From: Timema cristinae
Taxonomy: Eukaryota; Arthropoda; Insecta; Phasmatodea; Timematidae
Assembly: GCA_039000515.1 (NCBI GenBank)
Contig: JBCFYV010000001.1
Coordinates: 18,639,928 to 18,703,927 of the forward strand
Direction of reading: 5' to 3'
DNA: 64,000 bases
Under the pieces are notes generated by a model. It saw only the letters and a program-made list of their open reading frames with translations. It searched no databases and was not told the DNA's origin. Of the stretch, positions 32,651 to 43,670 are shown one piece after another. Every line of letters starts with the position of its first letter. Positions within the stretch are counted from its first letter, which is position 1. A program made the translations under genes and the position numbers.

Positions 32651-35254
32651 TCCATGTGTACGTAACGTTGAGGTTGAGAATTTATTTGATTGACTACTAT
32701 TCTTACTAAATATATCTAATGGTTTCTTCTAAATCCTAACAATGTTTGGACCATCAGCTAGTTTCTCAAGATAAATAAAATACGAAATGTTATGTTTAAT
32801 TAAGATTTCTCATTAGTCACCTAAATTTAGTATTTCTGTTGAAACCATTTTTATCTATAAAATACATATGAAATAAATGGCGATAGTTTGAGCCCTATAT
32901 TTCTGGAATCCGAATATTAAATCTTCTATCGAATCTTGAATCGAGTTTCGAATCCTTGAATCGCCAAAAATGTAGAAATCTATCATAATCAAAATACTTA
33001 AAATCAAAGGTTTAAAAAGTTAATGAAGTCTTGGTATCACTGACAAACCCTAATTTGTTTATCAAATCTGTTACGTCAAAAACAAAAAAGTGAACCCCTT
33101 TTTGGTAATTATATCAATACAATTCTAGCCATTTTTAAAATGATTAATTACTTTCTAATCACACAAGCCTAAGAAATTACTGTTACCACTTTCTTAAAAT
33201 TGACGAATCAAGTCAAGGCCTTCATAAAATTGTATATTTTTTATTTTTTTATTTTTAGGTTCTACCAAATCTTGAATCTATTCAATACCATAGGATTCAA
33301 GCCTCTCATATCTTAGAAATAATATATGTAAGGAATCTAGCATCGAGAAGTAAGTTAGCAGGCCGCATATTTTTATAAAATGTCAAGTCTCTCTTGTTTT
33401 CTTTTTGCGTACTGTGTATCACCGACAATATTAATGTGTATATGATCTAAAATGAGAAAATATTGGAGGATATGTCGAAAGACAGAACATCTAATTGGGG
33501 CTGATCCTCAATACCACATGACTTTAATATAAGCAATCAATGAAATGTATATTTAAAATAATAAAATATTTTGAATGGATTGATTACGTTTACAAACTTT
33601 TCAGATTAAAAATATGTTTTTACGGTGTCTTGAAATATTAAATATATTAAAGGTACAAGGTAAAAGGGGGGGGGGGGGGTAAAGTCAGCCAGTACAGTAA
33701 CTTTTATATCTCATACCCCATATAGACACCAACAAATACTTATTTGTTAATTTTAATATGACATACACCTCTTTTAACCATAATCTAAAGTGCATTGAAA
33801 AGCGAACATGATTGTCTAACAGATACCAGCTCTAACTTAATTTTAGTAAAAATGAGACTTTCCTCATTTTTCTCCTGTACAATATATATATGTGTTTATA
33901 TATATATATACTATAAAGCCCTTTAATGCCTAGTTATTCTTTCCACCTCACATCTCTACTCCTACTCGGTCTCCATCCAAAAAGCATTTTTCCTTCCGGA
34001 CCGAGAACTTGAAGAGTAAAGAGAGTTTGTATAGTCGTAGGTGTAGATTGTATGAGGAGTATCCCCTCCATCCCTCCTTATACATTCAATATCCCCTGAG
34101 AACCAACCCCTAACACTAATGAGGTATGGAAAGGAGGGGGGGATGGTACTTGACACAGAACCCCGGACTTCTCTGGCTAATTGGGACGCCATGATGGAGC
34201 CTCATATCACTACTAGCTTACAGGAGAAGGGGATGAGAGAGGGGGTGGGTTATAGCAACTTTTTTTTTTTTGTTCCTAAGAGGTCTCCATTGCCCTCTCT
34301 CTTTTATATCCCTTTTCTCTTTGTGTGCTTTCTAGAAATAACACAAATAACAGGCTCTTGTGAGTTTTCATAGGTATTTTAATATATTTGATGGTACCTA
34401 GTTATAATATAAGATGTAATGAAGACAAAACTTGAAAGTGAATATTTACGAATTAAAAAAACAACTCTTTGGAGTATGAAAAAAAAAAACTAGTTAGGTC
34501 AAAGTTATTCCACAAAAAACTTAAAAGAGGGATTCTTTTCACAAAGTTTTACTTGTGAAAGTCTTACAAACTATAAATATACAATACAAGTCAATAAAAT
34601 GATATTGTAAAATATAATATGACCTTCACGATTCTATGAACACTCAATTTACTCCTAAAGGAATTAATCTCTATGAACAACGAACGCTACGGAGCCATCT
34701 TTATAATCTGAATTAAGGTGAATCAAAGTTTTTTCATTCCCAATGACCAAATATAAATATCAGTTGGCATCACGGACTTAAAATATCTTTTGAAATTCCA
34801 TAAACTTAATGTAGGCCTACAAACAACACATAAGCAATTACTTTCAATGCGTATGTAAAAATTGTATTTTTGGTTAGTAGAATATTTCTAATTTTACTGC
34901 CCAAAAAAAAAGTTTACTCTCAAAAAATATAAACAGAAAATATCTACACACACAATTTTTCATAAAAAAAAAACCAACACTACAAATATATATATGTATA
35001 CGTTACTCAAATAAATTCATAATAAAACTAAACCATTACCATTTTAAATAAAATAATATGTTTATTTTAATAAAAAACTATTTCACATATGCTACCGAGG
35101 CTTTCCCTTTGATATTCCGCCTGGATACTGTGAGGGCCACATTTTCAGTGAACGCGGGATGCGTTCGACCCGAGGGCCACTAGTATCTATATCATAGTAG
35201 AGACAAACAAGGTAAGTTTGCTATTTTACCAGATAGATTAAGGATATACCTTGA
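32651..35254. other. Long AT-rich spacer
   Basis: Contains a small GAATC-rich repeat near 32930-32960, a G run at 33666-33679, TA repeats near 33885-33912 and a less AT-rich patch at 33960-34260 with unrecognised ORFs on both strands. At 35090-35190 a GC-richer block ends in AAGGTAAGTTT at about 35211, a good 5' splice-site match but with no supported exon. Confidence 0.35.
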
Positions 35255-35415
35255 GTTTTTGGAAGGCCTTATTTCTTACCAAAATATTACTATATCATAG
35301 AATTTTTTGTACGAAATAAGATCTTACTACGAACTTACTACTACCTTTTGTGCATGTCTTTTATTCTACCAAAATAATACTATAACTTAGGATTTGTTTA
35401 CGAAATAAGACCGTA
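35255..35415 (+). repeat. Local ~91-bp duplication
   Basis: CTTATTTCTTACCAAAATAT and GTACGAAATAAGATC (35268-35322) recur diverged as TTTATTCTACCAAAATAATAC and TTACGAAATAAGACC (35359-35412). Each copy also has short inverted ends (CTTATTTC/GAAATAAG). Confidence 0.65.
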
Positions 35416-35549
35416 AGGACGGACTTCCAACTGAATGTATAAATTAGTGGGTAGACGAAAGTTAATGTATAACTTCAAATATATTAATTAATTCCTGTCC
35501 AAGAGGATTCGCAAAAAAATAAAAGGGAAAATTAACTAAGTGAAAAATG

Positions 35550-35632
35550 ACAACATGTACAGTGGTATCAAACCCAGGACCTTTAACATTGTATGCTGAT
35601 GCTCTACCACTGAGCTATCCTGTTTCTTCTCA
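35550..35632 (-). repeat. tRNA-like unit, SINE C, minus
   Basis: On the minus strand AGGATAGCTCAGTGGTAGAG, CAGCATACAATGTTAAAGG and GGTTTGATACCAC form D arm, anticodon region and T arm. The acceptor stem pairs poorly, so a working tRNA is unlikely. A T-rich end (TTGTCATTTTTCAC) follows as in other units. Confidence 0.65.
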
Positions 35633-35659
35633 TGTTAAGGACCAGCTTTTACTAGTAGT

Positions 35660-36565
35660 TGGTCTACTGAGTCTATATGTGGTAGATCAGTCGTTCTCAA
35701 CTTCTTAGTCACAAGGACCTCCTAACAAGGGAACAGCTGATTCGCGTACGCCCTGTTGTAGAATTAATTATAAATAAATTAATAATCATTAATATCTAGT
35801 ATATTAATAAATTAGTCAAAATATATTTTAATGAAATTAAAATTACAATAAAAGAGAAAATAAATTTATGCAGCTATTATTTTGTACATTTTTTTATATA
35901 ATACTATTTTAAACTAGCTGTAAAAAGAATTACAATAAAAATTAAAAGAAAATAGGCCTATAATGTGTATTATAGTTGTACATTTATAATGCCTGACAAT
36001 TTATGTGAGTAGAAGAACCAATTGTTTTACTTAAGATTTCATTAAAATATGTATCAATTTCAGTGACCATCTCCTTAAGTCTCATTCCACACTAAGACGA
36101 TTTCATTAATTCACATTTTTTCACACCACAAGAGCAAAAAAGGCTTTCTCGGACAAATAAATTGTTGGAAACGAATCAAATGTTTCAGTGCGTTTTTCTG
36201 AAAGTTCTTTGTGCTGGCTGATGAGAAAACTTATATAAAAAGTTCCTCGCAAAGATATAGCCACAAAGGGCGTGGCCAAACCCTTATTTGTACGCTTATT
36301 TATCCCTCCAGGCTTTAATATGTGAAAGCATCTCCATTGTTTTTAGTATATATCAGCGATTTATCCTTTCTATACAATTTTATAATATCTAAAAATTATA
36401 TAAAAGTATGTAATGGATTCCCTGGACGATCTCGCGAGCCCCCTGAAAGAGCCTTGGGGACCTCTGGGGTGTCCACGGACCCCACTCTGAGAATCTGTGT
36501 GGTAGAGCATTGGAAGACAAAGCTAAAGGTCCTGGGTTTGATTCCCGTGTCCAGGTTTTCAATTT
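35660..36565 (+). repeat. tRNA-like unit, SINE C, plus, split by hAT element
   Basis: The left piece is TGAGTCTATATGTGGTAGA. The right piece resumes at 36500 with TGGTAGAGCATTGGAAG and continues to GGTTTGATTCCCGTGTCCAGG. The pieces join at the duplicated TGGTAGA, so the D arm was the insertion site. The left half is degenerate. Confidence 0.6.
35688..36499 (+). mobile_element. hAT-type non-autonomous element, 812 bp, with TSD
   Basis: It starts CAGTCGTTCTCAACT and ends with CCACTCTGAGAATCTGTG. The end's reverse complement CACAGATTCTCA matches the start except at four positions. The right end also carries the GTCCACGGACCCCACT pattern typical of hAT ends. TGGTAGAT (35680-35687) and TGGTAGAG (36500-36507) form an 8-bp duplication (7/8). 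The AT-rich interior has no transposase ORF. Confidence 0.85.
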
Positions 36566-37429
36566 AAATTAATTTGATCCAGCTATCAGGATTGATACTG
36601 TAGATGACCTTTACGTACAGTTTGTGATACGCATAAATTCAAAAGATAAAAGGTTTGTTTTTTCTAAACCTTTCTTTCTAGCAGAATCCAACTCTAAGTA
36701 TCCTAAAGTCAAGACCTGAAAAATTTTTCTAGTCAAAATTTAATTGAGAAATAATTTGGTTGATACACTATAATTTAGAAAGAGATTCGTGACCATATCA
36801 TCTAGCCTCATTTCTGGGCATTAAGGGTGGTTGATCCCTGATCCAGGGTGAGTCTAGTTCTATTCCGAGGGGAGCTGATAAAAGTATTCTACTATTGTAT
36901 TTGTTAACGAGATCTTCCTCTTCCAAAGTTTAGATGGAATTAAACACGAATTATCTGTTAAGTTTCATATTTCTTTACAGTTTTTAAAGAAAGAATAATG
37001 TGTTTTTTTGTTTTTTTTTGCAAAAATATTAAATATTATTTAATAATACGTTGGTTTTAATTTCTTACAGTAATCTCAAGATTCTTGTAATATTTGTAAT
37101 AAGCTAGTAACCGGATTTAGATTACTAAAATACGAGTATAATCAAAAAATAAACTGAAAATTCTAAGAAATTACTTAAAATTTTAAAATTTGACTCAAAC
37201 ATATGAACGCAAACTCGTAATAAATGCACACGATTAAATCAAACACGCACCTTACAAAATTTAAAATTCAATGAATAACCTCTTACAACTAAACTCTTGC
37301 ATACAGCTGAATTTAATATTAATCTACAAATATCTGCTTCAGATCTGCTTCCTTACCCCTACGCAACCCTCTTTAGCATAGTTGCAGTATCACCAGGAAT
37401 GTATCTTACAGCCATGCAGGCAAAGAGGT
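36566..37429. other. AT-rich spacer
   Basis: Nothing recognised; AT-rich with long T and A runs. Confidence 0.5.
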
Positions 37430-37705
37430 TACAATTTCATGGTCCACATTATCTTCTCATCCTAACAACTGTGATACAAATTTCATGGCCAACATAATCT
37501 TCTCATTCCGATAACTTGATATAAATTCATGGACTACATTAACTTTTTATTTCGACAAATGTGATAAAAAGTTCATAGCCTACAATATCTCATCATTTTG
37601 ACAACTGTGATAAAAATCTCATGGCCAACATTATCTTATCATTCCGACAACTGTGACACAAAGTTTTTGGCCTACATTATCTTCTCATTCCAACAACTGT
37701 GTGTT
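37430..37705 (+). repeat. 46-bp tandem array, ~6 copies
   Basis: The anchor CATGGCCAACATTATCTTCT recurs diverged at 37438, 37484, 37528, 37574, 37620 and ~37666 (44-46 bp), with CATTCCGACAACTGTGATA in each unit. The divergence suggests an old array. Confidence 0.85.
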
Positions 37706-38379
37706 GAAAAGAGTATTTCTGAATATGTATACATTTATAAATTATGATAGTATTTAAAATTATAATTATTCAAAATGAATGCCTTAAAACTTTTTGAAAA
37801 ATGAATAAAAACAACTATAAAATTCATAAACCAAGAAACTTAACATTACATTCCAAAAATTGTCCTATAAAATATATATTTCTACAGCCAAACGATCATG
37901 AACAGAGTTTATGTACTCATTCGCAATGAAGGCCTATGTCATGAAAAAAAATTGTTATCCCTCATTTGTGGTTTTGGGGGTAACTGGTTGATGTGTCAAC
38001 GATGGGTTGCCTCTGGGTCTCATTGGTGCGTGAGAACGTGAGAGACAGTGGTCACTGAGCGAGCCAATAGAAAGAGTAGTTCACGCAGTCGTAGTCACAT
38101 ATAAGCATGCTCTGGTGCACTCTGAATGGGAGCATGAGAGAAAATTACAATACGTACCGACAAATTGGTCACATCGTGGGGTTTTGTAAACTAAGACAAA
38201 CGAATCGTCGAATTTCGTAAAGGTTCTGAAACAAAGAAAAAACATATTATTAATATTAGTGGGGGGTAAAAGGTATATTGGGAGAACAAACAAGGGTTTT
38301 TAAATTACGTGCGGAGTCACTGCTCTATGGGAGGGGGTAGGGGCTGGTTGAGAGACTCCTAAACCACTGTTTGTGACTC
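37706..38379. other. Spacer
   Basis: Nothing certain. GTGGTCACTGAGCGAGCCAA near 38049 lies in a less AT-rich patch before the LINE. Confidence 0.4.
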
Positions 38380-38454
38380 CTCAATTATTCAAGCAGGGCT
38401 TTGGACATCACTGTCACCTTTCCAGGGTCGATGACGTAATTCCTAAGCCCCTGG

Positions 38455-38826
38455 TTAAGAGGATAGGTGGCCCAGGGTTGTCTTGCGTAGAAGGACTTCG
38501 CCAGATTCCAGGAGTGGTTCTTGATGGTAGGCATCTCCAGGATGCAGAGTCACATTCCAAACGTACCAAGGCTCATCCAAAATTATCCTCAGACACCTGC
38601 TCTGGAATGCCTGCATCCTACTCATATACGTGTCCACCAGGTGGTCCAAGCAAGACAAGCATAGCAACTGCTTGTACAGTGTCAGACCGTTCCTTGTAGA
38701 CAGAGCGCTACGCCTGTTAAGCAGTGGGCCTAGGATTCCCAGTCTTTGCCTCGCCTTGTGAAGTCTCTCAGTGAGTGTAGTCACCAGGTCAGATGGTGTC
38801 CAGCGTATGTCCCAGATATTTAGCAC
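38455..38826 (-). pseudogene. LINE ORF2 C-terminal region remnant
   Basis: A 123-codon open frame reads LHKARQRLGILGPLLNRRS, LSTRNGLTLYKQLL, then MSRMQAFQSRCLRIILDEPW and VWNVTLH. These are the conserved post-RT blocks of Jockey-clade elements from arthropods. A segment between KQLL and MSRM is shortened (the usual P..W block is scrambled to CLDHLVDTY), so a small deletion is likely. Confidence 0.85.
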
Positions 38827-38999
38827 TGTTCACCCATTTGTTCTGCTCTCTGAAAAGCCAGAATGGGGCTGGCATGTATAGCTCTCTTTTCCATGTGAAG
38901 AGCACTGCGTTGTTGTTCTCTCGTTCATTATTCCCTCCATATGGTCAGACAGCCCTCCAAATGCGTCTGGAGTCACCTCTCCACCAGCTGCCCTCACCA

Positions 39000-39890
39000 A
39001 GATTCTAATAGAGTCATGTCATCCGCATACAGTGCCAACTTGGTGTCTGGGGATTAGAAATGTCGTTCACATACAGACTGAAGAGCACCGGGCCCAAGAG
39101 GGAACCCTGTGGCCTCCAACCCGGATGCTTCTGACTTGGGAAATAGTGTTCCCAGAGGTAGTGTAGAAGGTGCTTTAGAGTAGATAAGATTGTACAACCT
39201 TAACTAGATAGAAGGGGTACGTAAAAGGACAGGAGTTTGGAAAGGAGACCTTCGTGCCAAACGTGGTCGAAGGCCTTTGCCACGTCGAGAAAGACAGCAC
39301 CAGTCAGCCTGCTGATCTTGATGTTCCTCGTGACTTGTTCCACGAGCCATATGAGCTGGTGAGGCGTATCGTGTCCTGCCCGAAAGCCAAACTGCTCATC
39401 CACTAAGATGCCAGGCTCATGAACATATCGGTTCAGTCTCGCCAGTACAAGTCTCTCGAACAACTTGCCCAAACAGTCGAGAAAGCTTATAGGTTAGTAA
39501 GACGAAGTTAGGGCTGGGTCCTTACCCGGTTTATGAAAGTAGAGGATGTTGGTGTGTTTCCAGATCTTGGGGAATTGACTCAGGAGTAGGGCAGCGTTGA
39601 ATAACTGTGCCTCCAAGATAAGCTTTATGTGGACCACGTTATTAATACCGTCACGTTTGGGGGCCTTGTTTAGTCTTAATGCAGTTAATACCCGTGACAT
39701 TTCTGTCGCCTTCGTGGATCATGTTCATCCAAAGGTCTGTAGGAGACCACACAACCGATAAACTGAGCCACGTCGCAATGTGCACCGTGTCTGAGGAGTC
39801 ATAATTCGTTACAAATTGTGCCTCTAAGTGCTTAGCGGGAGCATCGGCCTTCTCCTGGTTGGAGTTGGCCACCCCGCTACGACCTACCAT
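39000..39890 (-). pseudogene. Reverse transcriptase remnant of the LINE
   Basis: The linker SNQEKADAPAKHLEAQFVTN (39890-39800) leads to LRLNKAPKRDGI, FPKIWKHTNI and KPGKDPALTSSY (39700-39494), then GKLFERLVLARLNRY, DEQFGFRAGHDTPHQL and TGAVFLDVAKAFDHVWHEGL (39472-39240), the FD of motif A. PQGSLLGPVLFSLYVNDI follows at ~39108-39055. A frameshift then precedes the catalytic YADD box at 39018-39029. Every hallmark block exists, but in at least three frames with an altered RDGI (normally PDGI). It cannot encode an active enzyme as read. Confidence 0.9.
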
Positions 39891-40269
39891 AGGTTGCCCA
39901 CATCAAGTTCCTCGTCATGTACCACAAGGACCTGTCCTGTAAACACAGGCTCTCAATCTTGTCCTTCCAGCCACTTTTTCGTTATTCTTGAACCATCTCG
40001 CGAACCACATGGATTTTGCGGCTCCAGTTGGCCTTGTCTACCAGGTACCTCGAGATTTTCCAAGCCTTCCTCAGCTCATTTTTCTCCCGGACGTGCCTGA
40101 GGATAGAATTGGGCAAAGAAGCCTGTGACCCCTCTTAGGACGGTGCTTCGGCGTCGAAGCTTCGAGTGATCCTTTGATGACGGAAGCTATTAACTACGCA
40201 TCACGATCGATTTCTGCTGCTGTTCGAAATGTAGGGGTAGGTCCCACCCTCTCTCTCAACACATTCATG

Positions 40270-40690
40270 AACCTTCCCAGTCAGTGCGCTTAAGGTTGGT
40301 TTTTCGGGGAGGGGGGGGGTCTATGAAGGACACTGTGTGTCCCAGGTTCCTAATAACAAGATTGTGATCCGAGTATAGCTCAGCTAGAGATTTAATAACT
40401 AATCGTGTTTTGATCTCTCTCGAGACAACGAAATCGAGGACGTCCAGGAAACCAAGGGGATTGTGAGGGAAGTGGGTGGGGTGGGAGGGCAAGAAGCCAC
40501 AAAGTCGTGTAGATCTATATCTTCGTGGAGCAATCCGCTACGAGTGCACATAATCCTAGAGTCCCATGAAGGGTGCTTAGCGTTGAAGTCACCACCGATT
40601 AAAACAGGCGTATTACCTCGAAGCACACCTTCATGTCATCTGTCGTAGCCGGTGGAGTTTTCATTGACGATGAGTGCATGGGGAGTTAGT
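40270..40690 (-). pseudogene. AP-type endonuclease remnant of the LINE
   Basis: In the LINE-encoded family this domain nicks target DNA to prime reverse transcription. Residues KTPPATTDDM, then after a frameshift LRGNTPVLIGGDFNAKHPSWDS, are the conserved GGDFNAKH block with its D and N. After another shift come PLGFLDVLDFVVS and the SDHNLVI block, where SDH carries the catalytic Asp-His. LKRTDW follows, the usual start of the linker. At least two frameshifts separate the blocks. The N-terminal catalytic Glu region is not visible. Confidence 0.85.
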
Positions 40691-40819
40691 CATGGATGGC
40701 TCAGAGAACATGAAGTTGGATCGGCCTAGGCAGTAGAGAGGGTGGTTGGCATGGTCAGTGCAAGTGGAAGAAAGGCGCAAAGGCCAAACAGTGAGGCACA
40801 ACAATTTAATTAAAAATCC

Positions 40820-41040
40820 GTGTCCTGATCATAATCCTCACGGAATTAGAATAGTGCTTTTTCTGTTCATTTAAAAAGTTTCTCATCAAATGCTTATATA
40901 TCCATCCATGTCCAATATAAAGAAATGATGAGATCAATGTGTGTAGACAATTTAACCACACGGTACGCTGAAGCCACATATTATTTATTTTGCCCAAAAA
41001 TTTATTTTTATACAATCTGGATAAAACCCTTTAGCAATCG
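40820..41040. mobile_element. Family P MITE, partial copy
   Basis: GGAATTAGAATAGTGCTTTT, CTGTTCATTTAAAAAGTTTC and ATTATTTATTTTGCCC match the right two-thirds of the P copies at 53.7 and 60.6 kb. The left end is missing next to the LINE. Confidence 0.6.
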
Positions 41041-41089
41041 CTATCTTTATATTCACCTTAAAATATTGATGTCAAGATTAATTTGGAAT

Positions 41090-41435
41090 GTCTATTTTTT
41101 GCAGTTTTTGTAGCAAAACATTATTTTGGTCAAAATAAAGTTTTTACAGCAAAATATTATTTTGGTCAAAATAAATAAAATATTGCTTCAGTTTAAAGTT
41201 TAATTTTCTTCAATTATTGATTTCAACATTTGTTGAATATCTACATAGTAGCATTAGTTAACCTTTTCTCTTCATTTAAAAAGTTTATCATTAAATTCCA
41301 GGACATCCTTGACAGATATTCAACAACTGTTGATATCACCATGTGAATGAAACTAAACTGTATGTTTCTACTGGAAAATTATTTTAAATATTTTAACCAA
41401 TACCAGTTTTGCTATAAAAACTTCGAAAACACTAC
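41090..41435. mobile_element. Family P MITE, near full length
   Basis: The left end TTTTTTGCAGTTTTTGTAGC mirrors the right end TTTTGCTATAAAAACTTCGA. Inside are TTTAATTTTCTTCAATTAT, CTCTTCATTTAAAAAGTTTA and CAGGACATCCTTGACAGATA. GCAAAATATTATTTTGGTC is duplicated in tandem at the left end. No ORF. The superfamily is not determined. Confidence 0.75.
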
Positions 41436-42039
41436 CCATTTCTGGCATCCCCTACACTCCCATCTTAAACACCTTGGTAATAACTTCACGTCCAACTTTA
41501 TTTAAATAGGTTTTGAGAGTATTAACATAAGTAAAACGTAACATTAATTATTTCTTGCCAACTATTTTTTCTAATATTCAGCTTAAAGTGAAAAGTCCCT
41601 TTCAATTTTAGCGTTTCGCATTCAGTCTCTTCTGTTCTGAAGCTCTCGCCACCCCTTCGCAGGACGCACGTATTCATCAATAATGAACCAGACTCCAGGG
41701 TTTCCGGGAGCTATGAAAGAGAAACGGTGGGTGAAGATGGGGTGGGGAGGCATAAAGGGAGGCTGTAAATCTTGATTCAAGAGCTGCTGCTGTGTTTTGA
41801 ATACACGTGTGAATGTGTCCGTGTGTATGTGGTGTGTGTGCCGTACTGTCTTTACTCTCCGTGCGTGGGGGACACTTGAAAACTGTGCGCCCAAGGAAAA
41901 ACGTACTTCTCCTGTGCAAAGACCTTTCTCTCTCATTGATAGCAGAGATGGCGATTGGAGATGACTAGTGGTGGGGGTAAAACGACATATATACTGACAG
42001 AGCTTGGTAAGATAAGACTCACCTTTCTACCCAAAGGTT
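41436..42039. other. Spacer with an unassigned GC-richer ORF patch
   Basis: At 41622-41936 a 104-codon minus ORF (MREKGLCTGEVRFSLG...) and an overlapping 80-codon one cover a less AT-rich segment with GTGTGTATGTGG repeats. Histidine/threonine-rich stretches come from the repeats. No family recognised; an exon is possible but unsupported. Confidence 0.3.
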
Positions 42040-42310
42040 AACACCTGACTTACGTCAGTAATACATCTGGAACCAGGCGTCTTAAGAGCCCGTTTAACCC
42101 CACGGATGGCACCTAAGTTTTAGGTAATACAGCTCAAACTAGACTCCTTAAAAGCATGTCCAGCCCACGGATAACACATAGCTTCTGAAGCTTGAGTCAA
42201 ACGTCTTAAGAGCCCATCTAACACCACGGATATCACATATATTTGGAATCTCAAGCCAGACGTCTTAATATTCCTCTCATCACGCGGACTGCATCTGACT
42301 TTGGTAGGTA
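42040..42310 (+). repeat. Degenerate ~61-bp tandem repeat, 4 copies
   Basis: CGTCTTAAGAGCCCGTTTAA plus CCACGGATGGCAC at 42079 recurs in altered form near 42141, 42204 and 42260. Each has the ACG(G/C)GGAT...CACAT block. Confidence 0.75.
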
Positions 42311-42691
42311 ATGCCACTTAAATCAGTCGTTAGTCACAAAGTGATTCATTTTTCTGTATCATATAAGTATAACTTATAACTTTATGTTTATCTTATTTTT
42401 TGAAGTTATACTTCTCTAGGCGCGTTATGAAAAAATGATGAGAGTGAAATTTTAAGATGCGCGTGCATCACTGTAGCACAAAAGTAACAGGTTGAAGCTA
42501 AACCGCTCATCAAGTCTCGAAAAAAAAAAAGCTACCAACTGTTAGTCGCGCATATTGGTACGCTCGTCACCTCTGATGACTGTTTTCATATATATAATAT
42601 TTATCCACATGTTTCTAGTTTCTACATTCACAACACGTGTTTTAGTTTCATACAAGTGCGAATTATATATGTGCTAATAAATTATATTCAG

Positions 42692-43573
42692 TAGTGATTT
42701 AAATTGAATATTTTGATTAATATTATTTACTATTCGTAAATATTAGTGAAAAAATTGTGCTTATAGACTTTTTCAAGTGCTACAATATAATTGAGGTTAA
42801 CTATCCGTATGTATTATGTATTGATATAAATTAAAATATTATTTTTTTTGTATTTATTTATATTATTAGTTTAAAGTTTAAGTTCCATTAATAAAACATT
42901 AATGTTTATAGAAACTTTAAAACTTATTTTAAGGTTATACTAACTGCCATATTTAGTGACGAGATGTCTTTGGACTTGGAGGAATACAAACCTTTTTGGA
43001 TCTAGACGAAGATTACACAGTTTGTAGTTTTGTTTTGTAATACTGCAAGAAATGCCATTGCGTTGTTTGAATGTAAAAATCCAACAATAAAAGGTACGTA
43101 ATTGTTTTGTTACCACTGTCTAAATTGAAACAAATTTTGTGCTTGACATACGTTTTGTTATTTTAATTAATTCATTATTAATTGGAGTACAGTTATGTAA
43201 CTAATTGTATTTTAAGCCAATACAATAATATGCCGCCATTTAAATTTATTGAAGTGACAATCATGATTTAATAGTTGCGCCTACTATGGAGTGGTGGCAA
43301 ATAAAAGGCGCAACTTTGCTCTCAAATTGCGCCTGCTCCTTTTAGTGAATAGGGATTTGGAACATATTTCAAACTTGCGCTGGCGCAACTATTTGCTCCC
43401 TTTGGTGAATCCAGGCCCAGTAGTGATTTAAATTGAATATTTTGATTAATATTATTTACTATTCGTAAATATTAGTGAAAAAAATTGTGCTTATAGACTT
43501 TTTCAAGTGCTACAATATAATTGAGGTTAACTACCCGTATGTATTATTTATTGATATAAATTAAAATATTATT
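42692..43573 (+). repeat. Direct repeat of ~153 bp (42692-42844 and 43421-43573)
   Basis: Both copies start CAGTAGTGATTTAAATTGAA and end at TAAATTAAAATATTATT. Only about four differences are seen (extra A, TATCC/TACCC, TATGT/TATTT), so the duplication is recent. The copies are 729 bp apart, in the same orientation. Long terminal repeats are one reading, but no primer-binding site or gag/pol is seen between them. Confidence 0.9.
43255..43420. repeat. Hairpin segment with repeated GGCGCAACT
   Basis: AGTTGCGCC (43273), GGCGCAACTTTG (43307), ATTGCGCCTGCTCC (43326) and GGCGCAACTATTTGCTCC (43383) alternate in orientation within 130 bp, so several stems are possible. It directly precedes the second direct repeat. 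Confidence 0.75.
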
Positions 43574-43670
43574 ATTTAAAATAATTAATACTAAATATTA
43601 TTAAATTATTTTTTATTTTTTAATTATGCCAAAGAAGTATAACTTCTCATGCGCGTACATAAGTACACAC

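Larger units (their letters stand above)
38380..40700 (-). mobile_element. Decayed Jockey-clade LINE, ORF2 remnant
   Basis: Transcribed leftwards, this 2.3-kb stretch keeps the collinear order of a Jockey-type ORF2: endonuclease end (40690-40270), linker (40260-39650), reverse transcriptase (39700-39000) and C-terminal region (38826-38455). It is the only region with recognisable protein domains over more than 300 bp. It is clearly less AT-rich than its flanks, as expected of formerly coding DNA. Several frameshifts and stops break it. The N-terminal endonuclease, ORF1 and 5' UTR are missing, so the copy is 5'-truncated or deleted. I did not find a clear 3' simple repeat or target duplication. 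Its 3' side does not carry the SINE A/B tail, so it is not obviously their partner. Confidence 0.9.
42395..43670. mobile_element. Unclassified element with GAAGTATAACTTCT-type ends
   Basis: GAAGTTATACTTCTCTAGGC at 42404 and GAAGTATAACTTCTCATGCG at 43634 are near-palindromes, both followed by a GCGCGT block. Between them lie a 155-bp direct repeat and an inserted GC-richer hairpin segment. No ORF longer than 60 codons. I do not recognise the family; it could be two related non-autonomous elements rather than one. Confidence 0.5.

Noticed and set aside
35200..35215. An exon ending at AAGGTAAGTTT
   Set aside because: The donor match is good, but the upstream block has no supported reading frame or acceptor site.
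41622..41936. A host exon on the minus strand (104 codons)
   Set aside because: No recognisable domain or convincing splice sites, and part is GT/CA-repeat derived. Kept only as an unassigned patch.
42692..43573. An LTR retrotransposon bounded by the 153-bp repeats
   Set aside because: No primer-binding site, polypurine tract, TG...CA ends or gag/pol remnants between the repeats.
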